A DNA stretch of 64,000 nucleotides. It comes from Tricholoma matsutake (taxonomy: Eukaryota; Basidiomycota; Agaricomycetes; Agaricales; Tricholomataceae). The translations under genes were made by a program, and so were the position numbers. The DNA is taken from the NCBI GenBank assembly GCA_026075535.2, contig AP026538.1, positions 9,672,001-9,736,000 on the forward strand, given 5' to 3'. This document shows positions 1 to 9,480 of the stretch, one piece after another (the first letter of the stretch is position 1; each line of letters starts with the position of its first letter). Under the pieces are notes generated by a model. It was given only the letters and a program-made list of their open reading frames with translations. It had not been told where the DNA came from and did no database searches.

Positions 1-1151
1 ATGAGTTCACATTGAGGAAGCCATAGATCATCGCCTTCAGAGTAGCCAGCCCACCATACCAGGTATTGATACCCATGGCCTCTTCTTCGCTCATCAATGA
101 TTTTCTCGATCCAGTATTCTTCCATTCCATCTTTGGTCAATACCAGCCCAGGTCGCTCATGTTCTCAGGAAGGGAATAGTGCTGCATCATTTTCGATATG
201 CCGTTTCAGCAGTGAAGCATGGAAACTTGGGAAGGTGTCCGGGGAGTTTGGTAGATGTAGTGTGTAAGAGGAGTTCTCAGGGAACACTTTTGTGATGGTG
301 TATGGACCATCCCACCAAGGGAAGAACTTGGCTATGCATGATTTATCACCAGCCTTGTATTCCCATCACTGGTGTAGCATCGCTAGCATGACCTTATCAC
401 CTGTAGCATAAGCATCTTTGTGACCTGAAGATCTATTTGAATAGAATGCTTGTAGTACTTTCACACCTAACAAGGCATCCTTGGCATCAGCAACATTGTC
501 ATCGATTCGAGAGATAATATCTCTCGCTGTGATTTCCCCTACTTCCTGCTCTTGGGTGATTCCTAGTACTAGGGGAGGAATTATTCATGGACTGCATCCC
601 ATTCGTAACTGGAATCCAGAGTATCCAGTCAACGCGTTGATACTGTTCATCATGTTGAATCTGATGATAGGTAACACACAAACCCATCCTTTCTGATTCC
701 ATTCAACATGGAAATGGATACATTGATTCAAGGTTTTGTTCATTTGTTTGCTTGCACCATCTGTCTGCAGATGGTAAGCACTTGACATCTTCAGGTGCAC
801 ACCTGTCAACTCGTGGAGCACCTTCCAGAATTTCTACACAAATAGTTTATCATGGTCACTGATGAGCTCTAATGGCAGCCTGTTTTCACTGTACCATTCA
901 TTGAAGAATATCAAAGCTAACTCAGGTGCTGTAATATCCATCCAAGTTGGGATCAGTTGGATATCCAAACCCAGATGGTCAGTGACAGTCAGGACACAGT
1001 CATACCCCTTGTCTTCAGGCAAAGGGCCTACAAAGTCCAAGCAAGCTGAGTCCCCCCTCTTTTCAGGGATAGGCAGCAGGTGCAGTGGTCCCTTCAGTTT
1101 GGTAGTCACACTTTTGTTGCATTGGCAATTTGGGCAAGCTGGCATGTAGGC
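1..1151 (-). pseudogene. Ty3/Gypsy chromovirus integrase-chromodomain fragment
   Basis: Minus-strand C-terminal part of a Gypsy Pol polyprotein. Reading leftward there is the CxxC half of the integrase zinc finger (CPNCQC, near 1130), the first catalytic aspartate in DFVGPLPED, the second in ISDHDKLF, and the TDGAS motif where the expected glutamate reads as lysine (near 740). A chromodomain (EYWIEKIID ... YLVWWAGYSEGDDLWL) follows at about 1-125. Frame breaks include stops near 834 and 585; the one near 585 is TGA where relatives have arginine in SPRLIPP. The fragment continues past the left window edge. It ends abruptly at 1151, where the LTR of another Gypsy element begins, so its reverse transcriptase half is missing. 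It is related to, but not the same family as, the minus-strand Gypsy at 58235-63366. Confidence 0.85.
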
Positions 1152-1553
1152 TGTTAGGAAACCACCCCATTATCTAATAAACTTTCATTTTTATTTTATT
1201 ATGTCAAATTACGCTACATGATGCCAAATGACGCTATATTTTGATAGCATGAGAATTTTATTTTGCACACATCAAAATGTATGCACATGTATGAGTGCAT
1301 CGGTAACAACAATGTACAATATATGTAACATAGTATATAAACCCTAAATGTATGCCTAGGGGACCCCAGTTGTGTTCTCTTAGGTATTCCACCTATGTTT
1401 TCAGTGTGAAAGGCCTATCTCAACAAACTTACCTATTAATAACCCCTCACATCAAAACCATCAACTTCCCCATCACACGCACGGATCCCACCCCCTTCTT
1501 GTAGAGAGAACCCGCATGGTCTTAGCTAGCAGATAGTGGGTGTCACCCTAACA
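1152..1553 (+). repeat. 5' LTR of Gypsy element
   Basis: 402 bp, nearly identical to 6967-7368. It starts TGTTAGG and ends CCTAACA, a perfect 7-bp terminal inverted pair. A TATA-like stretch (agtatataaaccc, near 1331) and the AATAAA-like signal near 1175 are plausible promoter and polyadenylation signals for the element transcript. Confidence 0.95.
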
Positions 1554-2039
1554 GAAGAACACAACTTCCCATATCAGTGCACCTTCTCTTACTTGCGCAT
1601 ATGTCATTGTTTCACCGTGCCACATCCGATTACTCATCCTTTTGGCATGAGCTGGAAGTACTTGTATATATGTAATCTACCTTTTCTTTCATAAGCCAAT
1701 GCCAGGCCTCGCCTTACATTGTGACTGCCAGTGATCGAGAGGCAGCGCTCATCATTAGGACAGCTGCAACCAGACAACTGATCAGATCTGGTTTAGTTAC
1801 AATTTACATCACTCTATTCGGACGACTATTTTAGTTACAAGCCGAATTCAGTGATATCTCCGAGATCAGGCACTGTTGGAAGGGTTGTTGATCCAAAGGG
1901 TCAAAATAGGCGCCCGATGAACGACGAACCATTGACGAACCTCGACGAACGTTATCACGTGACCCGTAGACGTTTGGAGAGGTCTCGAAGTAAAATTTTG
2001 AATTTGTCAAAGAAGTGATTCATCACAGATTTTACAATT

Positions 2040-3134
2040 ATGTCCGAACCTTCAACTTCTAATCCCAGTCCTAATCCTGTTCCCATACCAGCACTAGAGG
2101 CGAAAATTGATGCGCTCACAGCGCAAATGTCACAATTAGTGTCAGTATTGGCAGCATCACAGCCCAGACAAGTGGAAGTACAGCCAGAGATGACAGGAGA
2201 AAGAGATGATGAGATGGAGGAGATGGTGGAGTGGATATCACAGGAGGATGAGATGGTGGAGAAATCCGGAAATGGAAAAGCGCACTTACCTAAGTATGCG
2301 CCCCCGCAAATCTTTGACAGTACCATGGAGAATACAAAATCCTTCATCAGCTCTATAGTATTGTACATCCATGGAGGAAGCCCGAGTTTTGTACAGCCAA
2401 GTCTAGGATTATGTTTGCTCTCTCATACATTCAGGGGGGGAAAGCACAGTTCTGGAGAAACAAGGCTATTAATCAAATTGCTGCAGGAAATAAACCATTT
2501 GCAACCTTCAAGGAATTTCTGGAGAGATTGGAGGCACAGTTTGGAGACCCTAATCCAAAGGCGACAGCCAATGCTAAATTAAAGACCATGCGCCAAGGTT
2601 CCTTAACGGCGGATGAATTTATTTTGCAGTTCAAAGCAGAAGCTTTGCAAACAGACATGGGAGAAGCCGCGTTGGTAGAGTTTTTGAAAGCAGGATTAAA
2701 TCCCTCTTTATTCAAGTCTATCTACCGACTACCTTCTATGCCAGAGAAGTTGGATGAGTGGTATAATTGGGCAATGCGCCTTGACCAGCAATATCAGCAG
2801 GAACAGGTGGAGTCAAAGTTGATGTATGGAAGTAGTAAATTTGGAAAGTCATCAGGAGGAAAGTCCGAAAGGAAAGGCGCCTCAGGCGCAAGCTCTGAGG
2901 GCACAGCCACTGGCCATGGCAGTGACACCTATAGTTATGGAGTCAGCAGCACCAGCAGAGGCAATGGAGGTTGATCAAGTGGGGAGACGAGCCCCACTTA
3001 AATGTTTTAACTGTGGGCAGTTAGGACACATTTCTAAGTATTGCAAGCAGAAGAGAAAGATCAGGGGAGCTACAATCAAGGAAGTGAAGCAGGAGGAAGG
3101 CAAGCAGGAGAATTTTGTGGAAGAGTCCCAGTGA
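2040..3134 (+). pseudogene. Gypsy gag (capsid/nucleocapsid), frameshifted
   Basis: The Gag start MSEPSTSNPSP is at 2040 in frame 3. The capsid-like retrotransposon gag domain continues in frame 2 from about 2380 (FALSYIQGGKAQFW ... LRTM-like region ... LDEWYNWAMRLD). The nucleocapsid zinc knuckle CFNCGQLGHISKYC (CX2CX4HX4C, near 3002-3043) is back in frame 3. The first frame change is explained by the second copy at 58211-58234: that copy reads ATGGGAGGAAG where this one reads ATGGAGGAAG (2371-2380), so one G of a GGG run is missing here. A further shift must lie near 2820-2900. Gag would form the virus-like particle in the cytoplasm. Confidence 0.88.
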
Positions 3135-6100
3135 AGGTTTCCCCATTGGTGACCCAGAATCGTTACAATGTATTAGTATCCAAGGAAACCCAGAGTAAAT
3201 CAGAAAAGGAAATCAAGGAGGAGTACAACTGTTGCGAATCACGCAACAAAGAAAATTGTCACATGTCATTTCTGAAAACCCCTAAATTCTTTATTCGCTC
3301 TGTGCGAATAGAACCCGAAATCACCTTGACTGTGGGACTGAAGACAGTGGACACGCATGCAGCTATTGATGTGGAAGCGTTGCTTGACAGTGGTGCTACA
3401 GGATTATTTATTAATCAATCCTTAATTACCGGAAATGGTATTAACACACGCAAGCTGGTGCAACCTATAATGGTGTACAATATTGACGGAACAGTCAATC
3501 GTGGAGGAACTATCAAGGAGGAGGTGACTATGGTACTAAAGTATCAGGAGCATCAGGAGCAAGCCATATTCGAAGTGTGCGATCTTGGGAAAACCAATCT
3601 AATAATAAAATGTCTGTGGTTACGGAAGCATAATCCCGAAATTGATTGGAAAACTGGGAAAGTACAAATGACTTGTTGTCCTAAGGAATGTAATGTGTAT
3701 GGGAGGAAGATGAAGAAAGAAAAAAGGAAAAAGAAAGAGAAAGAACATCCGAGGAAGTATTCTGTTACGATGGAGGAAGTGGAGGATGAGGAAATGCCAA
3801 ATGGGGAAGTTCTGATTATGATCGAGAAAGAAGAGCAGAAGCAAACCTTTAGAGCAGTTCATGGAGGACAGTCATGGGACAAGAATATCGTGAAGGTGGA
3901 GAAGCCAGTGGAGGAATGGGTGCCAAAGGTGTATCATGAACATTTGTCAGTGTTCCAAAAGAAGGAGTCTGAGTGAATGCTGGTGCAGAAGCCATGGGAT
4001 CATGCGATTGAGATGAAGCCAGGGTTTGTGCTGAAGAAGTCGAAGGTATATCCATTATCTCCAATGGAACAAGAAGAAGTGGATGCATTCCTGAAGGAGC
4101 AATTGCGCAAAGGATACATATGATGGTCGAAATCACCGCAGACATCACCAATATTCTTTGTGCCCAAAAAAGCCCAAAGGAAGAGGATGTGTACCGATTA
4201 TAGGTATCTGAATGAGTGGACAGTGAAGAATGTGTACCCCCTGCCGTTGATCTCAGAAATAATTGATAAGGTGGGAAAAGCCAAGGTCTTTACAAAATTG
4301 GATTTACAATGGGGATACAACAATGTACAAATAAAGAAAGGAGATGAGTGGAAGGCTGCATTTGCCATGCGTCGAGGATCCTTCGAGCTGCTTGTCATGT
4401 TTTTTGGGATGACTAATAGTCCCCCAACCTTTCAAAATATGATGAACAACATTTTCAAGGACGTAATAGACAAAGGCATGGTAATAATATTTATTGATGA
4501 CATTCTGATATTCACGGAGGATGAAGAGAATCATGAAGCAATAGTGCAAGAGGTGTTACGGAGGTTGGCAGAGAACAATCTATTTTTGAAACCAGAGAAG
4601 TGTGTGTTTGGGGCAAGCGAGATTGAGTTCCTAGGATTATTGATCGGCCCTGACGGGATCAAAATGGATCCGATCAAGGTACAGGCGATCACAGATTGGC
4701 CTGCACCCACCCGTGTCAAGGAGGTTCAAGCCTTCTTGGGACTCACAAATTATTATCATCACTTTGTGCACAATTTTTCTAAAATTGCTGCACCCTTACA
4801 TAACCTTACATGAAAGGGAGTAGTGTGGAGGTGGGGAGAGCAGCAGCAGACAGCGTTTGAGGAGTTGAAGAGGAAGTTTGTGGAGGGACCAATATTAGCC
4901 CCAGTAGATTTCACATGCCCTTTGCGAGTGGAATCCGATGCATCCAATTTTGCTACTGGAGCGGTTTTATCAATGCTGTGCAAAGATGACAAATGGCATC
5001 CTTGTGCATACTTGTCAAAAGGGTTGAATGATGTGGAGAGGAATTATGATGTGCATGACAAAGAGATGTTGGGGATAATATGAGCATTGGAGGCATGGAG
5101 GCATTATTTGGAGGGATGTATGCATCAAATTGAGATCTGGATGGATCATCAAAATCTGCAATACTTCATGTCCACTAAAAAGCTTAATCGCCGGCAAGCG
5201 TGTTGGGCACTATTCCTATCACATTTCAACTTTCATTTGGTCCATAAAGCGGGAAGCTTAATGAGGAAAGCAGATGCCTTATCCAGACATATTGATCATA
5301 AAAGGGGGATGGAGGAGGACAATAAACATGTTACCTTACTCAAACCCGAATACTTTCACATTTGCGCTATGCGTCAAGGGCATCTATTAATAGATAGCTC
5401 GGAAATGGAAATGTTGTCTAAAATTAGACAATGTTTGGAAATGGATGATGAAGTAGTGGAAGCTGTGAAAGCTCTGAAGGGAGAGAAGAAAAGTAATATC
5501 AAAGGAGACAAATGGGCTGAGGAACAAGGGTTGGTGTTGTTTTGAGGAAAAGTGTATGTACCGAAGGATCAGGATTTGCGAAGGGAGATCGTCCAGTTAC
5601 ATCACAATACGCTGATTGCCGGACACCCAGGAAGATGGAAGACATTGGAATTAGTAATGAGAAATTATTGGTGGCCTGGAATTTCGAAGTATGTGTTGGG
5701 GTATGTGGATGGATGTGATATGTGCATGAGGGGGAAGAAATTTCCAGAGAAACCTGCAGGAAAATTAATGCCGAACCCTATACCTAAAGCGCCGTGGCAA
5801 GATATATCTGTGGATTTTATTACTGGATTACCTGAGGCTCAAGGGTACGATGCAATATTCGTAGTATGCAACCGCTTTACAAAGGAGGTCCATATTATTC
5901 CTACTACTACAGAAACCTCATCATTGGGCTTGGCGTGCCTCTATCTAAATCAGGTATGGCGGTTACATGGGTTACCCGATACCGTTATCTCCAATCGCGG
6001 ACCACAATTTGCTTCCGTGTTTATGCAAGAACTAAACAACATATTGGGAATTCAAACTAAATTATCTATGGCATATCACCCACAGACTGATGGGCAGACA

Positions 6101-6955
6101 GAGAGAATGAATCAGGAGTTGGAGCAGTACCTACGTATGTTTGTCAACTACTGACAAACTGACTGGCCCAAATGGTTGGCAATTGCCAAAATTTCCCACA
6201 ATAACAAATTCCATTCAGCTACTCGTATGTCACTCTTTTTCACGAATTATGGATATCATCCTCGCATGGGAGTAGAACCCAGAAGGGAAGTCAAAGTACA
6301 GTTGGTAGAAGATTTTGTATCTAAGATGCAAAGGGTACAAGAGGAAGCAGAGGTGGCATTGAAGAAAGCACGTGATGACATGATGCAACACGCGGATCAT
6401 ACTTGAGCACGCGCTCCAGAGTACAAAGTTGGTGACTTGGTATGGCTAAGTACCAAGGACCTGAATATTCCACGACCTTCGAAGAAACTTACGGAGAAAC
6501 AAGTTGGCCCATATGCAATCTCTAAAGTGATCTTGCCTAATGTGGTAGTGCTAAAATTACCCCGATCATTTAAGATTGATCCCGAGATTAACATATCCCG
6601 CCTATGCCCTTACCATCCGCCCACTATTCCTGGCCAACAAACTACTCCACAACCTCCAATAATAGTAGAAGGTGCTCCAGAATACATAGTTGAAGAAACT
6701 CTAGACTCATGTCTTTGACGGAACAAATTGGAGTTCTTAATAAAGTGGAAAAACTATACCGACAAAAATAATTTGTGGGAACCCGAAGAGAATTGTAAGC
6801 GAGCACATAACGCGATCGCCCAATTCTTTAAACATAATCCGAATGCTCCGCATCGCATTGCAAGAATGGTGTATGAGGGGATGAAATTCCGGCCTTACCA
6901 AAATTTCACAGAGGGGACAAACATAATATTTTCTCGCCTGGAAGTCAAGGCATAA
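3041..6955 (+). pseudogene. Gypsy pol: protease, RT, RNase H, integrase, chromodomain
   Basis: One reading frame (frame 2) runs from about 3041 to the TAA at 6953-6955, broken only by eight TGA codons (3974, 4121, 4811, 5081, 5543, 6152, 6404, 6716). Domains: aspartic protease with LLDSGATGLF near 3377; reverse transcriptase with FIDDILIF (a YxDD-box variant, about 4490); RNase H with DASNFATGAVLS (about 4940) and ADALSRH (about 5270); integrase with the HHCC finger (5600-5735) and DDE core (5812-6125); chromodomain (EFLIKWKNYTDKNNLWEPEEN, about 6730-6800). The second DDE aspartate is asparagine (ISNRGPQF, codon 5993-5995). Every TGA sits where relatives have arginine, so each fits CGA changed to TGA. 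The element cannot be autonomous. Confidence 0.93.
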
Positions 6956-6966
6956 AAGGGGGGTAA
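6954..6966 (+). promoter_or_regulatory. Polypurine tract (plus-strand primer)
   Basis: AAAAGGGGGGTAA lies directly before the 3' LTR and overlaps the pol stop codon. In LTR retrotransposons this tract primes plus-strand DNA synthesis. Confidence 0.85.
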
Positions 6967-7368
6967 TGTTAGGAAACCACCCCATTACCTAATAAACTTT
7001 CATTTTTATTTTATTATGTCGAATTACGCTACATGATGCCAAATGATGCTACATTTTGATAGCGTGAGAATTTCATCCCGCATGCATCAAAATGTATGCA
7101 CATGTACGAGTGCGTCAGTAACAACAATGTACAATATATGTAACATAGTATATAAACCCTAAATATATGTCTAGGGGACCCCAGTTGTGTTCTCTTAGGT
7201 ATTCCACCTACATTTTTGGTGTGAAAGGCCTATCTCAACAAACTTACCTATTAATAACCCCTCACATCAAAACCATCAATTTCCCCATCACGTGTGCGGA
7301 TCCCGCCCCCTTCTTGTAGAGAGAACCCGCATGGTCTTAGCTAGCAGATAGTGGGTGTCGCCCTAACA
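6967..7368 (+). repeat. 3' LTR of Gypsy element
   Basis: 402 bp, same ends as the 5' LTR. The few differences from 1152-1553 are mostly C/T or G/A transitions (for example ATGTCAAAT versus ATGTCGAAT), in line with the CpG decay seen in pol. Confidence 0.95.
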
Positions 7369-7458
7369 GCTAGGTGTGCCTCCAATCCCTGTAATATGTA
7401 GTATAATTTTAACTTTGGATTTCCCTTTGCTAGAGGCTGAGGTTGCCCTTATAATACT
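7369..7458. repeat. Dispersed repeat fragment shared with 49327-49413
   Basis: The sequence starting GCTAGGTGTGCCTCCAATCC and containing a CCCTTTGCTAGAGGCT segment matches 49327-49413 closely, including the later GGTTGCCCTTATA. It is the right flank of the Gypsy element; at 49.3 kb the same repeat continues to the left with CCCTTTGCTAG, but here the left flank is unrelated Gypsy sequence. Confidence 0.75.
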
Positions 7459-8917
7459 ATTGTGAGTGAGAAAGCCGTCATGAGGTTGCCTACTTTTGAG
7501 ATGCGACAGACACAATAGTGGAGTTCAAATTCAGTGATTGATGCATCCAATGCATGTTGAGGTTAGGAATCCCTCCCAATCACTTCTGTAATACATCCAA
7601 TGTCAGTATATAGGTAAAATAAGATATTTTATGGACTATGTAGTATGTGTCACTAAATCACTATTTCCAACTTTGAGGAGGTTGTAGATTGGATTTATAC
7701 TACTAATTGACTTGTATTATAGTTGTTTTAAAGCATGAGCACCTAACTGAGCAGTTCAACAATAAATTATGGGTCCCTGTGAAGGTAAACCAACCATTAA
7801 GTGACTCTGCATTTTTGACTGGAATCTTCTCTCTGGCCATTACAGTAGAAATACAACAATACAGGACATAAGTATGCACAATGTTAGTTTGGATATCATA
7901 GAATTCATATATATAGAAAACACTACAAGATTTGCTTGAGAACCACACAAAAATGGTCTGCTTCACTCAAAATGATGGTTTAGTGATGTTTGTTTACTTA
8001 AGTTTGATCACAGCTTTACCCAAGATTGCCCCCATGTACAGTACAGCAAGCATTCTAATAGTGCATTCATTGGTTACCATAGTAGGTACATATATAGTAT
8101 TCAATGGCATCCACCAAACCCATATTACTCAATACAACATATGCATTTCATAGGTTGTATCATTCAGTACAGTGTAGCTTACCTACATGATATAGCAATG
8201 CACATAGCTCCCCCATGACACTCACCACAAACTGCCAGGATCAGGTGCTGAAAGTAATCACAAACAAATATTAGGAAGTTCCAGCTGTTACTGAAACAAT
8301 AGATGCTCACAAAACTTTGTGTTTGCTCTGATTTGAACAAACAAAGCCCTGGTTAGGTAGTGGAAGCTCTCGTTGGAAGGCCCATTCATGTAATACATCA
8401 AGCCGCAGCAGAAAGAAGCAGAAATAAGCAGAAATTCCTCTATTTTTGGGTAGAGTTTGTTCGAAAATGGAACAAACATTGAAATTTTGGGGTGTCTATC
8501 ATTTCAGTAACGGCTGTCAACCCAACAAATTGAATAGAATCCGACTGACTCCCCCTACAAGACAAAGCGGGGACTCCAAACCAATTCAGGGCTACCGTCC
8601 ATCAAAATTTGCTAGATATGCTCTAGTACCAAACTATAATGTCCAAAACTGACATACATGATCAGAGCAAAAGAAATTTCCACCGTACCATTTCCCTACA
8701 CGAACCAAACACCACGTTGCGAAACAACACCGTGGGTCCTCGGGCTCACATCCCAACAGACCATAATAAAACCCATTCATCCCGATCATTATATTTAGAC
8801 AAAGGTACCGTAGAAAATCAGACCCTCACAAGAAGCGACAGATTAGCATTCTGGAGCTCAAACACCAAACAGAAGAATTCAGCAAAGGTCCATTCATCCA
8901 TAGATCTAAATAACAAT
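7459..8917. other. No gene recognised
   Basis: AT-rich, without a convincing reading frame, family motif or element end. The right part (from about 8600) has more CpG and is the immediate 3' flank of the hydrophobin gene. Short open frames here show no domain signature. Confidence 0.5.
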
Positions 8918-9372
8918 CTACAAGTTGACACTAATAGGAGTGCAACCCACAACGACGAGGCCACCTGTGAATCCGCGGTGAGATAAGCAACTCACCAAAC
9001 GGGATGGGGATTAGAATATAAGAACATACTGAAGCTGTTACCAGTGCAGCAGACGGGTTGCTGAGTGCTGTAAGAAAAAATATCAACAACAAACCCCAAA
9101 AGATTAAGACAAATGCCGTACCACTGAGCGCCACTACCGAGGCCAACTACAGAGAGAGGGTCGCAGTTAGTGCCAATAGCTGCGGTGACATCTTGGACAT
9201 TAGCGCCGACGAGAGCAGCAAGGAAGCTGTGCGAATCGGTCTGGGACTGATGGACTTGCTGGCAACATTGCATGCTACCAGTGTTGCATTGGCCACCAGT
9301 GGCACCTGGAACAGGAGTGGCAGCGACAAAGGCAACCATAGTGGCAATGAGGAGAGTAATTTTAGAGAACAT
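8918..9372 (-). CDS. Class I hydrophobin
   Basis: A secreted amphipathic protein that self-assembles at hyphal or fruit-body surfaces. Three exons on the minus strand: 9122-9372, 9030-9067 and 8918-8964, with introns 9068-9121 (GTACGG...TTACAG, 54 bp) and 8965-9029 (GTATGT...TCACAG, 65 bp). Joined they total 336 nt, 111 residues plus TAG. The N-terminus MFSKITLLIATMVAFVAA is a signal peptide. Eight cysteines follow the pattern C-X6-CC-X32-C-X13-C-X5-CC-X12-C, which fits class I spacing, and the tail VVVGCTPISVNL is typical of the family. Both introns fall where mushroom hydrophobins commonly have them, around the QPVCCTGN segment. The longer open frame reading through to 8992 is an unspliced artefact. 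No disabling change is visible, so the gene is probably functional. Confidence 0.95.
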
Positions 9373-9469
9373 ATTGCGAGAAGGAGTGTGGTGGTAAAGA
9401 GTGTTGAGTAAACGTCGAGTAGGCGGAAAGACCTGTGAGGGTTGTTGAATGATCTTAGACATGCCACCG

Positions 9470-9475
9470 TTTATG
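9470..9475 (-). promoter_or_regulatory. Possible TATA-like box of the hydrophobin gene
   Basis: CATAAA on the minus strand lies about 100 bp before the hydrophobin start codon. The match is weak and only the position supports it. Confidence 0.3.
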
Positions 9476-9480
9476 TAGTT

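Larger units (their letters stand above)
1152..7368 (+). mobile_element. Ty3/Gypsy LTR retrotransposon (chromovirus), full length, decayed
   Basis: A 6.2-kb element bounded by two 402-bp LTRs that begin TGTTAGG and end CCTAACA. Inside, in order, are a leader (1554-2039), gag, and a Pol region with protease, reverse transcriptase, RNase H, integrase and chromodomain, then a polypurine tract. The order RT-RNaseH-integrase places it in Ty3/Gypsy, and the C-terminal chromodomain in the chromoviruses. The bases flanking the two LTRs do not match (TAGGC before, GCTAG after), so there is no target-site duplication. A second, truncated copy with the same LTR, leader and gag start lies at 57024-58234. 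Confidence 0.95.

Noticed and set aside
1554..1580. tRNA primer-binding site of the first Gypsy
   Set aside because: GAAGAACACAACTTCCC follows the LTR but I cannot match it to a tRNA 3' end. Self-priming is possible and cannot be decided here.
3974..6718. TGA read as sense, or programmed readthrough, in Gypsy pol
   Set aside because: The same TGA-for-arginine pattern appears in unrelated elements, together with D-to-N and C-to-T changes and frameshifts. The host genes use ordinary TAG stops. Mutation explains it better than recoding.
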